Of a stretch of 64,000 nucleotides of DNA, positions 1 to 7,846 are shown piece by piece. Made by a program: the position numbers and the translations under genes. Numbering within the stretch: the first letter of the stretch is position 1; each line of letters opens with the position of its first letter. This DNA comes from UBA8437 sp964646205. GTDB taxonomy: Bacteria > Planctomycetota > Planctomycetia > Planctomycetales > Planctomycetaceae. Where the stretch lies: the NCBI GenBank assembly GCA_964646205.1, contig CAZYAZ010000003.1:75028-139027 (forward strand), given 5' to 3'. The notes beneath the pieces are model-generated. The model made no database searches. It saw only the letters and a program-made list of their open reading frames with translations, and was not told the DNA's origin.

Positions 1-56
1 GGGCTGTCGAATTTGGCAAGGCGTTGCAGGGATAGACACCGGCCTTCCGCCCGCGA

Positions 57-380
57 CTACGGTTTTGCCGTTCCGTCGCAACGACACACCATCTCGCCGC
101 AGCCGGGACAGCCCGAGCCATACTTCGCGAGCACAGCCCGCTCCAGGTTGACTTCAGCCACGTTGGCAATCGTGGCCAACCAGGCCAGCACATCGGCGAA
201 TTCGGCCGAGGTCGCCGCCCGATCACCCTCGCGGAGGGCCGCGGCCAATTCACCCACCTCCTCCATCAACCACATGAAGGTCCCGTCAATCCCGCGAGCC
301 TCGTCCTTGGACGAATACATCGTCCCGATCAGTTGCTGGAGTTGGCCCAGGCTCAGCGTGGGGGAATTCTCGGTCGGCAT
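57..380 (-). CDS. MazG-like nucleotide pyrophosphohydrolase
   Basis: A 107-residue protein of the all-alpha MazG/NTP-PPase superfamily, expected to hydrolyse a nucleoside triphosphate (house-cleaning or phage-type MazG-like). The metal-binding signature is visible as EEVGELAAALREGD around residues 40-53, followed by a second acidic helix (EFADVLAWL) near residues 60-68. The C-terminus carries a short cysteine cluster (CPGCGEMVCRC, residues 90-100) that is not part of the core fold and may bind zinc. The length fits single-domain MazG-like proteins. It is the leftmost gene and has no operon partner inside the window. A strong hairpin terminator lies 89 bases upstream of its start, so its 5' leader may be regulated. 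The family call is fairly secure; the substrate is unknown. Confidence 0.8.
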   Translation of the reverse strand: MPTENSPTLSLGQLQQLIGTMYSSKDEARGIDGTFMWLMEEVGELAAALREGDRAATSAEFADVLAWLATIANVAEVNLERAVLAKYGSGCPGCGEMVCRCDGTAKP

Positions 381-468
381 CGATCTGGTCCATCCTCACT
401 GCAAATACCGGAATGACAATGAGAGCCGTGATCTCGATCAACTGACCATTCACCAATCCGATGGTGTC

Positions 469-509
469 AAAAAACACGCCGCGGCCCCGTGAAAACACGG
501 GACCGCGGC
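469..509 (-). terminator. rho-independent terminator upstream of the MazG-like gene
   Basis: A 14-bp stem (478-491 with 496-509, one mismatch) closes a 4-base AAAA/TTTT loop. On the minus strand it is followed by GTG and six Ts (474-469). It is oriented to stop transcription coming from the right, where no minus-strand protein gene exists, which is why a small RNA or leader is proposed. Confidence 0.75.
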
Positions 510-690
510 TATCGTAAACAAACCTCTTGTGTAGCTCCGGCGGTTGCTGTGAGCAAAAACGGACATCGCCGTAGACAAACCGGGGGGTCACCGGCCGGCA
601 CACCTCTGTCCCATACTCTTTACAACGGCACCTCCGAGTCATTGGCTATCCAAGAGGTCTGGTAACCATGCAACACAGTAGATCGGCACG
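469..690 (-). ncRNA. candidate structured small RNA or mRNA leader
   Basis: Read on the minus strand, an 8-bp stem pairs 651-658 with 522-529 and continues after an internal loop with a 4-bp stem (645-648 with 532-535). Inside lie a 5-bp stem (607-611 with 561-565) and a small hairpin near 543-555. The structure is followed directly by a perfect-looking rho-independent terminator (469-509). A loose promoter match (TTGGTT, 19-nt spacer, TATCGT) lies just upstream, giving a transcript of about 200 nt. It could be a free-standing RNA (6S-like in size) or an attenuator leader for the MazG-like gene, which starts 89 bases beyond the terminator. I do not recognise a known RNA family. Confidence 0.35.
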
Positions 691-909
691 ATAGAAACGG
701 TAATTTGGGCAAAACCAAGAATTCGGATAGTTAAGGCAATAGCACCGCGCCAACCGACCACCAATGACCGGTTGTATCGATCAGCACGATCAGTCGGGTG
801 AGAAGCAACCCGACAAGAAAGGACTCGAGTCGATACAATCGTTATGGACCGATCGATCGACCCGACCGGCAATTCCCGTCCCGGTGCCAATAGCCAAGGA
901 GCAACCACG

Positions 910-1818
910 ATGACGCAGCCTTTTCAAGACCAGCAAGCCGGCGTGACAAATGAGCTCTCACGGCGTGACTTCCTGGCCACGGGCCTCGTCTCGGGTGCGG
1001 CTGTGATTGCGAACCAGGCCGTTGGGTCGGTCAGTGCCACTGCAGCTCCTGCCAAGAATTCGCCTTACGCCGAGTTCAAGATGGGCATCCAGAGCTATTC
1101 GCTCCGAGGATTTGATGCCCCCACGGCACTCAAGCACACCCGGACACTTGGCTTGAAATTCTGGGAGGCCTATCCCAGGCACGTTCCACTGGGGACTTTG
1201 CCGGCCCACATCGCCAAGCAAAAAGCCATGCTCGCCAAGGCAGACGTCAAACTGACGGCCTACGGGGTCCTGGGGTTTGATGCCAACGAGGCCAAGGCCC
1301 GACAGGCATTCGACTTCGCACGCAAGATGGGGATCGATTCGCTGAGTGCCAATCCCAAGAAGGACAAGGCCACCTTCGATCTGTTGGACCGGTTGGTCGA
1401 TGAATACAAGGTGGCGATCGCGATCCACAATCACGGTCCCCGAGCACTGTACGACAAGATTTCTGACGTCGAAAAGATGGTCAAGGATCGGCACCCACTG
1501 ATCGGTGCGTGTGTTGACACCGGGCACTTCCTGAGAAGCGACGAGGATCCCGTGGAAGCGATCCGTCGCCTGGGCAAACGAGTCTTCGGCGTCCACCTCA
1601 AGGATGTCAAAACCGTCACCACCGGTGGCAAGAAACGGAAACTGTTCAAGATCCTTGGCGAAGGAGATCTCGACGTCGCGGGCTGCCTGAAGACGCTCCG
1701 CAAACTCAAGTACCGGCGGATTGTGGCCCTGGAATACGAAGAGAATCCCAAGAACCCGCTTTCGGATCTCGAGATCTGCCTGAAAACCGTCCGGACGGCG
1801 ATCAAATCGCTGGGTTGA
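910..1818 (+). CDS. Tat-exported sugar phosphate isomerase/epimerase-like TIM-barrel protein
   Basis: A 302-residue member of the xylose isomerase-like TIM-barrel superfamily (AP endonuclease 2 type), common in planctomycetes as exported sugar-processing proteins. The N-terminus has a twin-arginine signal (SRRDFLATG, about residues 17-25) followed by a hydrophobic stretch, so the mature enzyme should act outside the cytoplasm. The barrel begins at FKMGIQSYSL. Metal-site-like residues appear in the conserved strands, for example IAIHNHGP, CVDTGHF and VFGVHLKD, and ALEYEENP near the end. The ATG at 910 is chosen because AAGGAGC sits 7 bases upstream; an in-frame ATG at 844 would put extra residues before the Tat signal. 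It ends directly against the convergent proB gene. The substrate is not predictable. Confidence 0.85.
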   Translation: MTQPFQDQQAGVTNELSRRDFLATGLVSGAAVIANQAVGSVSATAAPAKNSPYAEFKMGIQSYSLRGFDAPTALKHTRTLGLKFWEAYPRHVPLGTLPAHIAKQKAMLAKADVKLTAYGVLGFDANEAKARQAFDFARKMGIDSLSANPKKDKATFDLLDRLVDEYKVAIAIHNHGPRALYDKISDVEKMVKDRHPLIGACVDTGHFLRSDEDPVEAIRRLGKRVFGVHLKDVKTVTTGGKKRKLFKILGEGDLDVAGCLKTLRKLKYRRIVALEYEENPKNPLSDLEICLKTVRTAIKSLG

Positions 1819-2967
1819 TCAGTTGCCGGCAGTGTCCTCGAGAATCACGAGGTTGTCTCGATGGACAACCTCCGAATAGGGCAAGCTGCCCAGTCGATCC
1901 GAAATTTCGTCACTCCGCCGCCCTGCCACCTCTCGTGCATCTCGCGCGTCGTAGTTGACCAGTCCCCTGGCGAATTCACGTCCGCTTGGATCGGCCAGCG
2001 AAATGATGTCGCCGTGAACAAAGCTCCCCTCCACGGCGGTCACACCGATTGGCAACAGTGAACCGCCAGTCTCGCACAAGGCCCGACAAGCCCCCTCGTC
2101 GAGCACCACGCGGCCCTGCGGAGTCGCCGCATAACCAATCCAACGTTTCCAGGCAGGTAGAGTGGCCCCGTGAGCGAGGAAAAGTGTCCCGACTTCGCGT
2201 CCCGCCAACACGTCATCGAGAACTTCCGGCCGTGTTCCATTGGCGACAATGACACTCTCGCCCACTGCCGTAGCACTCTTGATAGCTTCCAACTTTCCCG
2301 TCATCCCACCCCGCCCACCGTGACTCTGTTCGGCGCGGACCAGGTCGAACAATCCATCGTCCCACTGCTCGACCAGGCGGATCGGTTCCTGGTCCTCGGG
2401 TCCGGCAAACAGTCCGTCGACGACCGTCAGCAACACCAGCAACGGAGCCGGCAACAGGTTGGTCACCAGCGCGGCCAACCGATCGTTGTCTCCAAAACCA
2501 ATCCCATCAACGCTGACCGTGTCATTCTCGTTGACAATGGGCACGGCGCCGTATTCGAAGAGCGTGTTGAGCGTGTTGCGGACGTTGAGATACCGTCCCC
2601 GCTCGGTGAAATCCTCTGCCGTCAGCAACAACTGGGCGGCGTGCGCGCCATGTTGTCCAAGGCAATCGTCGTAATGATGGATGAGACGAGCCTGGCCGGC
2701 AGCGGCGGCGGCCTGCAGGTGAGGCAGGTCACCGGGACGTCCGCCCAACTCGAGTACATCAACCCCAGCACCGACTGCTCCACTGGAAACAATCACGACC
2801 CGCCTGCCGGTCTGTCGGATCCGTTCCACCGCTTCGACGAGGCTGGCGATTCGGTCCACGTCCAACGTGGCATCCGACCGCGAGATCACATTGGTGCCGA
2901 CCTTGACCACCAGGGTTTCGGCCGTCTCGATCAACTCGCGGCGTACCAGGGAAACGGAAGTGCTCAT
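1819..2967 (-). CDS. proB: glutamate 5-kinase
   Basis: A 382-residue glutamate 5-kinase, the first enzyme of proline synthesis, phosphorylating L-glutamate with ATP in the cytoplasm. The amino-acid kinase domain (about residues 17-260) shows VVKVGTNVIS, the VSSGAVGAG loop, NENDTV and FGDNDRLAA, all typical of ProB. The C-terminal region (about 275-365) fits the PUA domain found in long ProB forms. Length agrees with the family (about 370). The gene stands alone: proA is not in the window. Its stop codon abuts the stop of the convergent upstream gene at the palindrome TGATCA. Regulation is probably by proline feedback on the enzyme, as known for the family; nothing special is visible in the DNA. 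Confidence 0.95.
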   Translation of the reverse strand: MSTSVSLVRRELIETAETLVVKVGTNVISRSDATLDVDRIASLVEAVERIRQTGRRVVIVSSGAVGAGVDVLELGGRPGDLPHLQAAAAAGQARLIHHYDDCLGQHGAHAAQLLLTAEDFTERGRYLNVRNTLNTLFEYGAVPIVNENDTVSVDGIGFGDNDRLAALVTNLLPAPLLVLLTVVDGLFAGPEDQEPIRLVEQWDDGLFDLVRAEQSHGGRGGMTGKLEAIKSATAVGESVIVANGTRPEVLDDVLAGREVGTLFLAHGATLPAWKRWIGYAATPQGRVVLDEGACRALCETGGSLLPIGVTAVEGSFVHGDIISLADPSGREFARGLVNYDARDAREVAGRRSDEISDRLGSLPYSEVVHRDNLVILEDTAGN

Positions 2968-3126
2968 GGATCAGTTTGAACCCGGAATCTGAAATCGATC
3001 CATCTCTTCTAGTCCATACCTCCCGACCGCGAAAGTGCGTCTGCCCCGTTGGTATGGTCTCGACCGCTCGCTATGATGCACTCTCAGTCGCTTACTCATC
3101 CTGGACACGCACGGACGCTGGATACC

Positions 3127-4710
3127 ATGGCCGAGTTGTTCCACGAGTGTGGTATTGCCGCGGTTTACCACTTGCCTAACCGCGAGACGAGCCGCCTGGC
3201 GCCCTCGCAAGGAGCGCAGGAAACATCCCGGCTGATGCCCCGACTGCTGCTGGACATTCAAAACCGCGGCCAGTTGGCCGCCGGAATGACCACCTTCAGC
3301 CCCGACCGAAAACAGTTGATCGACACCCATCGTGACGTCGGCACCGTCACCGAGGTGTTTCATCTCAGCCATCCCGAACCGGCCGAGATGATGATGCAGA
3401 AGTACGCCGGTCCCGCTGCGATCGGACACGTTCGCTACGCCACCTGCGGCCAGGATGATCGCAGCTACGCACAGCCCTTCGAACGTCATCACATCCAGAG
3501 GTCAAAGTGGTTCAGTTTCGCCTTCAACGGTCAACTGGCCAACTACCCTCAACTCCGCAAGGAAATCCTCTCTCATACCGATTTTCATCTCGCCCGTGAG
3601 ACCGACACCGAGATCCTGATGCACCTGCTGTGCCAGGAACTGTCTGGTGACCAGACTCCCGACCTGCTCGACGTGCTCAGTGGAGTCACACCCTGGCTGG
3701 ACGGGGCCTACAACATCGTGTTTCTCAATGCCCAGGGTGACATGTTCGTGGCCCGCGACCCACTGGGAATCCGCCCGTTGTGCTTCGCAATCGAAGGACC
3801 CATGTTCGCGGCCGCCAGCGAAAGCGTGGCATTGTCGCAACTGGGTTTCCGCGACAAGGATATTCACAGCCTGCCGCCAGGAGGTGCCGTGATTATCCAG
3901 AATGGCGAGATCGACGTCCTGCAGTTTGCTCCCTCGCCCAAGAGATCCCACTGTTTCTTCGAGTGGATCTACTTCGCCAATGTCGCCAGCACCCTGGACG
4001 ACCGCAGCGTTTACATGACCCGCAAGTCGCTCGGCGAGGAACTGGCCCGACTCGAAGACGTCCCAATCGATGACGACACGATCGTGGTGCCTGTCCCGGA
4101 CACCGCCAAGGCCGCCGCCGCCTCGATGGCTTTCGAACTTGGGGTCCCCTGTCTTGAGGGACTGATGAGAAACCGCTACGTGGGCCGGACCTTTATCGAG
4201 GGCACCAATCGGGCCGACAAGGCACGGCTGAAATACACCCCCTTGCCAGAAGTCCTCCGCGGCAAAAGGGTCCTGGTGGTCGAGGACACGATTGTCCGTT
4301 CGACCACGATGCGTGCGCTGGTTTCGCAACTGCGTGAACGAGGCGGGGCGCGTGAAGTGCATGTCAGAGTGGCATGCCCGCCGATTGTCTCGCCCTGCTT
4401 TTATGGCATCGACATGTCAACCATCTCCGAACTGTTCGCACCGAAATTCATGGAGGGTTCTGAAATGACTCCCCAGGTCGAACAGCAGATGGCCAAAAGC
4501 CTCAACGCCGACAGCCTGAGGTATCTCCCAATCGATTCGATCGCGAGATCAATCGACTTGCCGCGCAATCATCTCTGCCAGGCCTGCATCGACTCGAATT
4601 ACCCCACAACCGCCGGAACCGAGCTCTACCAGATCGCCCTGGGCAACGAGGGAGCGCCGGCCGGGACACGAACCTACGACACGACTGAAACCACTGCCAC
4701 TCGAACGTAA
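3127..4710 (+). CDS. purF: amidophosphoribosyltransferase
   Basis: A 527-residue PurF, catalysing the first committed step of purine synthesis (PRPP plus glutamine to phosphoribosylamine). The class II glutamine amidotransferase domain starts with HECGIAAVYHL, where Cys8 would become the N-terminal nucleophile after propeptide removal. GHVRYATCG and FNGQLANY follow. The phosphoribosyltransferase domain carries the PRPP loop VLVVEDTIVRSTT. Cysteines in RSHCFFEWIYFA, PCFYGIDM and CQAC match the four iron-sulphur ligands of the Bacillus-type enzyme. The start at 3127 is preferred because it places the cysteine eight residues in; upstream in-frame ATGs at 3049 and 3073/3076 cannot be excluded, as no strong ribosome-binding site is visible. 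It is divergent from proB. Confidence 0.93.
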   Translation: MAELFHECGIAAVYHLPNRETSRLAPSQGAQETSRLMPRLLLDIQNRGQLAAGMTTFSPDRKQLIDTHRDVGTVTEVFHLSHPEPAEMMMQKYAGPAAIGHVRYATCGQDDRSYAQPFERHHIQRSKWFSFAFNGQLANYPQLRKEILSHTDFHLARETDTEILMHLLCQELSGDQTPDLLDVLSGVTPWLDGAYNIVFLNAQGDMFVARDPLGIRPLCFAIEGPMFAAASESVALSQLGFRDKDIHSLPPGGAVIIQNGEIDVLQFAPSPKRSHCFFEWIYFANVASTLDDRSVYMTRKSLGEELARLEDVPIDDDTIVVPVPDTAKAAAASMAFELGVPCLEGLMRNRYVGRTFIEGTNRADKARLKYTPLPEVLRGKRVLVVEDTIVRSTTMRALVSQLRERGGAREVHVRVACPPIVSPCFYGIDMSTISELFAPKFMEGSEMTPQVEQQMAKSLNADSLRYLPIDSIARSIDLPRNHLCQACIDSNYPTTAGTELYQIALGNEGAPAGTRTYDTTETTATRT

Positions 4711-4712
4711 AC

Positions 4713-4733
4713 CGTTCGGATTCGGACCGAACG
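4713..4733. terminator. hairpin between convergent purF and Hsp70 genes
   Basis: A perfect 7-bp inverted repeat, CGTTCGG and CCGAACG, with a 7-base loop lies in the 49-bp gap between the two converging stop codons. It has no clear T-run, so it is only a plausible shared terminator. Confidence 0.35.
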
Positions 4734-4759
4734 ACGCGTGACACGCTCCTGCCAGCCGA

Positions 4760-6370
4760 TCAGTCAACGTCGTATTCGGCAGCCAGCCGGGTCAACCCCG
4801 ACAGAGCCGCCTCGTCAACGCCACCGGTCCAGTGGATCTCCACCGACGCCTCCGTGTTGCCAACCAGTTCACGAGCCGCCACCTTGATGTGCCCACTGCG
4901 GTCGTAACCGTATTGCACCTCGATCGGTGTTCCAGCAGCCAGGCCGGGCGGAAGGTCCACGACACGGAAGTCACCAATCACGACGCACGAATCCACGTCA
5001 CTGACCTCCCCCTCGAGCAGCCGGATATAGATCGCTCGCGGATTGTCGGTGTTGGTCACAAACCGCTGGGTCACCTGGCAGGGCACCGGTGTGTTGCGAG
5101 GAATCATGATGTGGTTCCACCGTGCCTTGGTGTCGTCCCGGTCGGTCACTTCAACTCCCAGCGAATGCGAATTGACGTTGGCCGTACTGATCGCCTGCAG
5201 TCGACGCCGCAGGGCCCGGCCGGTGCCTCCATCGACACCCTCTTCTCGAGACTCAAGAATGGCCGCATGGATCGCCGCGCCCTGGGCCACGGCCAACTGC
5301 GGATCCAGCAGGTCGCTGGGAGGTTGGCCTCCCAGTTCCTCGAGCATCGTCCGCACGCCAGGCATCGCGGTCGATCCGCCTATCAACACGATCTCGTCCA
5401 ACTCGGCTCCCTGGACATCAGCCTGGGCCAGCACCAGTTCGGTGGTGTCGCGAGTCCGTTGCAGCAGGTCGGCCGTCGCACGTTCAAATCGTGACCGGGT
5501 CAAGTCGACTGAGTAATCACGACCATCGTGGGACAACCGGAGGGTTGTCACCATCCGTTCACTCAGTGTCCGCTTGGCGGTCTCGCAGGCCTGGGACAAT
5601 CGGAATGACACTTCGGGATCTTCGCGAGGATCAACTCCCCCGTCTTCGATGATCTCCTCGGCCACCACTTCAGTCAGCCGGTCGGTCCAGTCCATGCCTC
5701 CCAGCATCGTGTCACCATCGGTGGCTCGCACCCTCAAGTGTGTCGCTGTGATCTCGACAAGCGTCACGTCAAAAGTGCCGCCACCAAGATCGTAGACCAG
5801 AATCCTGCGTGACACACTCGGCCCAACCTGCCCAAGGGCGCCCGATGTCCAGGCGTACGTCAGTGCTGCAGCCGTCGGCTCGTTGATGATGTCCACCACA
5901 TCGATCCCGGCGATCTGGCCGGCATTGCGTGTCGCACGACGACGGAGTTCATTGAAGTAATACGGAACGGTAATCACCGCCCGACGGATCGGCCCCAGTT
6001 GTTTTTCCGCATCCTGTCGCAACCTCGTCAGGATCAGAGAACTGAGCAACTCGGGAGTCAATCGGCGATTGCCGTGCCGCAATGCGAAACGCGGATTGCC
6101 CAGTTCCCGCTTGATCGCCACCACCCTCTGCTCGGGCCGGCTCCGTGCCAGAATCTCGGCTTCGGGATCCACTTCCGCTCGATCCTCACTCCCAAGCAAC
6201 ACCACCGAGGCGGTCAGAGGAGAACCGCTTGTGTTGTCAATCACCCTGGGCTGGCCGTCCTCATCGAGAATCGCCAACGCAGAATACGACGTCCCCAGAT
6301 CGATCCCAACTATGCGAGTGGGATCCTCGAGGCCAGCTTCGGCCGGCGGAGGAGATGACACATCTGACAT
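4760..6370 (-). CDS. Hsp70-family chaperone (HscC-like)
   Basis: A 536-residue Hsp70 homologue, shorter than DnaK (about 640) and close to HscC-type proteins (about 560). The nucleotide-binding domain is complete: the phosphate-1 motif VGIDLGTSYSALA near residue 20, VITVPYYFNELRR, INEPTAAALTYAW, the phosphate-2 motif VYDLGGGTFDVT and the adenosine motif IVLIGGSTAMP. The substrate-binding beta domain follows (about 385-500), but the long helical lid of DnaK is mostly missing. The ATG at 6370 is chosen because the protein then starts MSDVSSPPPAE just before the ATPase fold; an ATG at 6412 would add 14 atypical residues. No J-protein or GrpE gene is nearby. Role: specialised ATP-dependent chaperone, client unknown. 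Confidence 0.85.
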   Translation of the reverse strand: MSDVSSPPPAEAGLEDPTRIVGIDLGTSYSALAILDEDGQPRVIDNTSGSPLTASVVLLGSEDRAEVDPEAEILARSRPEQRVVAIKRELGNPRFALRHGNRRLTPELLSSLILTRLRQDAEKQLGPIRRAVITVPYYFNELRRRATRNAGQIAGIDVVDIINEPTAAALTYAWTSGALGQVGPSVSRRILVYDLGGGTFDVTLVEITATHLRVRATDGDTMLGGMDWTDRLTEVVAEEIIEDGGVDPREDPEVSFRLSQACETAKRTLSERMVTTLRLSHDGRDYSVDLTRSRFERATADLLQRTRDTTELVLAQADVQGAELDEIVLIGGSTAMPGVRTMLEELGGQPPSDLLDPQLAVAQGAAIHAAILESREEGVDGGTGRALRRRLQAISTANVNSHSLGVEVTDRDDTKARWNHIMIPRNTPVPCQVTQRFVTNTDNPRAIYIRLLEGEVSDVDSCVVIGDFRVVDLPPGLAAGTPIEVQYGYDRSGHIKVAARELVGNTEASVEIHWTGGVDEAALSGLTRLAAEYDVD

Positions 6371-6799
6371 CGATTGAAGACCATCCAGGCGAACGGAACA
6401 GCGGTGGCCCACGACCGCAATAGCAGCTACTACAACCGTTGTCTCAACACGTGAACATTGACAACGGCCAGACGAAACTCACGGTCCTGATCACGATCGG
6501 TCCGCCCTTTGTGATCCAGGTCCGGCAGCAGAATCGTAGCGTGCAGATCATGGATTGCAACCGGGCAATCCATCGTGTGCCCCCCCCTAAAAGCTTGTAC
6601 GAACTCGCCTTGTCTCCAAGGCAAGTCCACCAATCCCACGCAGAAGAACTCGTGCTGCAAAACCGGATCGCGCTTGTGGTCATAACACCGAGCACATGTG
6701 ATTGCCATGACCGGCAAGGCCGGAGGAGCGGGGCGAGCGGGAAAACGTCAATTCAATCGGCCTGTGCTATGCCCACAACCAAGCCAAGAGACTCCAGGC
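6371..6799. other. gap between Hsp70 and ABC ATPase genes, largely a gene relic
   Basis: No intact gene is seen in these 430 bases. Most of the stretch (6430-6717) is the decayed DUF1549/DUF1501 remnant listed separately; the rest shows no recognisable feature. Confidence 0.6.
6430..6717 (-). pseudogene. decayed fusion remnant of a DUF1549 (PSCyt2) gene and a DUF1501 gene
   Basis: The minus-strand frame reads ITCARCYDHKRDPV near its start, a damaged version of the DUF1549 motif CARCHDHKFDP seen intact in the gene at 51896. About 45 residues later the same frame reads PVAIHDLHATILLPDLDHK and then DREFRL, which match the C-terminal end of DUF1501 proteins (HDLHATMLHLLGLNHKK and GRDFRLTDV in the gene at 54315). 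The two motifs normally sit in two neighbouring genes, hundreds of residues apart. Here a deletion has joined them and conserved positions are substituted. There is no plausible ATG; the frame opens with TTG. It is interpreted as a relic of a deleted PSCyt/DUF1501 gene pair. Confidence 0.7.
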
Positions 6800-7546
6800 T
6801 CACTCGTCACACTCGGTCGAAACATCCCCCGTCGATTCGCCGCCCGATTCCTCGCTCTCCGGAACCTGTTGCTCTGGTCCGGTCGAGTGAACCGCAGGAT
6901 CGGACGACTCGACTTGTTCAATGTGGCCGTCGACCAATCTCAAGACACGATCACCAAGTTGCTCGGCTTCAGCCCGGCTGTGGGTGATATGAATCGTTGT
7001 CACACCAGCCTTTCGGGTGACCGACCGGACCAGGTTGTACATGTCGTCGCGAGTTTCTTCATCCAGAGCACTGAATGGCTCATCCAGGCACAGGACACTT
7101 GGGCGAGCTGCCAGTGCACGTCCCAACGCCACCCTCTGCCGCTCTCCACCACTCAACCCCTCGGGAAACCGCTCAAGCAGGTCAACAATGCCCAGCGATT
7201 CAGCGAGTGTCTGCACCCGATCCGAGATGGTCGACTCGGATTGGCGGCGAATCTGAAGGGCAAAACCGATCTGGTCTCGTACCGACATCTTGTGGAACAA
7301 CGCCCCCTCCTGGGGAACAAAACCGATCCCGCGAGCGCCTGGTTTCAGCCTCGTCACGTCCTCTCCATTGATCAAGATTCGCCCCGCGTGCACCGGTTTC
7401 AGCCCACACAACGACTCGAGCAACGTCGTCTTGCCACTGCCGGTTCGTCCCATCAGGATCCCGTATTCGCCGGCGGCAAGAGAAAACGAGACGTTCTTCA
7501 ACGAAAAATCACCGACGGTGACGCTGAGTTGTTCTACGGCAATCAC
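6800..7546 (-). CDS. ABC transporter ATP-binding protein (orphan)
   Basis: A 248-residue ABC ATPase. Walker A is GRTGSGKTT (residues 33-41), the Q-loop is VPQEGALF (about 77-84), the signature is LSGGERQR (131-138) and Walker B is VLCLDEPFSALD (151-162), followed by the switch histidine in IHITHSRAEA. It resembles the importer ATPases for molybdate, sulphate and similar ions (ModC/CysA-like) but has only a short acidic C-terminal tail instead of a regulatory domain. No permease or binding-protein gene is adjacent. Three bases upstream ends a small 90-residue gene on the same strand, suggesting one transcript. The substrate cannot be assigned. Confidence 0.85.
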   Translation of the reverse strand: MIAVEQLSVTVGDFSLKNVSFSLAAGEYGILMGRTGSGKTTLLESLCGLKPVHAGRILINGEDVTRLKPGARGIGFVPQEGALFHKMSVRDQIGFALQIRRQSESTISDRVQTLAESLGIVDLLERFPEGLSGGERQRVALGRALAARPSVLCLDEPFSALDEETRDDMYNLVRSVTRKAGVTTIHITHSRAEAEQLGDRVLRLVDGHIEQVESSDPAVHSTGPEQQVPESEESGGESTGDVSTECDE

Positions 7547-7549
7547 GAG

Positions 7550-7822
7550 TCAATCCACATGAAACATCCGGCTCGCGACAGGGACACCACTGGCAACCAT
7601 CGCCTGGCACAATCGCCCCATCCACCCAACCAGTTTAGCCCACAGCCGGTGCACGAGGGCAGTATCAGCCCACCGGTATTTCCGCTTCCGTCTTACCCAG
7701 ACTGCCCAGCGCGAACACTCGCCGTCGCCGGTACAGCACAAACACCACATCTTGTCAGTGAAGTCACACGCCAAAAGCGGCCGATATGTGAAGGGAGTGA
7801 CCTTGGCGCCATACCGTTTCAT
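7550..7822 (-). CDS. small Cys/Trp-rich protein, unknown function
   Basis: A 90-residue ORF not resembling any family I know. It contains six cysteines (residues 19, 27, 29, 30, 36 and 72; cluster CLCCTGDGEC at 27-36), five tryptophans and a very basic middle (VRRKRKYRW, about 43-51). No signal peptide or clear membrane span is seen. Evidence that it is real: an excellent ribosome-binding site, GGAGG five bases before the ATG, and its stop only three bases upstream of the ABC ATPase start, consistent with translational coupling. The cysteine cluster could hold a metal. Against it, the region is also open in other frames. The divergent histidine kinase starts 24 bases away. Confidence 0.55.
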   Translation of the reverse strand: MKRYGAKVTPFTYRPLLACDFTDKMWCLCCTGDGECSRWAVWVRRKRKYRWADTALVHRLWAKLVGWMGRLCQAMVASGVPVASRMFHVD

Positions 7823-7825
7823 CAA

Positions 7826-7840
7826 CTCCTCCAGGGGCGG
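7826..7840. promoter_or_regulatory. back-to-back ribosome-binding sites of two divergent genes
   Basis: The 24-bp gap between the small Cys-rich gene (minus strand) and the histidine kinase gene (plus strand) holds a GGAGGAG reading leftwards (7832-7826) and AGGGGCGG reading rightwards (7833-7840). There is no room for promoters here, so each promoter must lie inside the opposite coding region. Confidence 0.55.
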
Positions 7841-7846
7841 TTCTCG

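Larger units (their letters stand above)
381..909. other. intergenic region without a protein gene (about 530 bp)
   Basis: This stretch lies between the divergent MazG-like gene and the Tat isomerase-like gene. Open frames crossing it have no recognisable protein character. It holds a strong intrinsic terminator for minus-strand transcription (469-509), inverted repeats that could fold into a structured RNA (about 520-660), and, at 896-902, the ribosome-binding site of the gene starting at 910. No tRNA was recognised. Confidence 0.6.

Noticed and set aside
286..908. Minus-strand open frames across the 5' intergenic region
   Set aside because: They overlap the strong hairpin terminator and inverted repeats, have no ribosome-binding site or recognisable domain, and look like chance frames in GC-rich DNA.
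6698..7846. Long plus-strand open frame in front of the histidine kinase
   Set aside because: It runs antisense through the ABC ATPase, has no protein-like motifs, and the kinase has its own ribosome-binding site and ATG at 7847.
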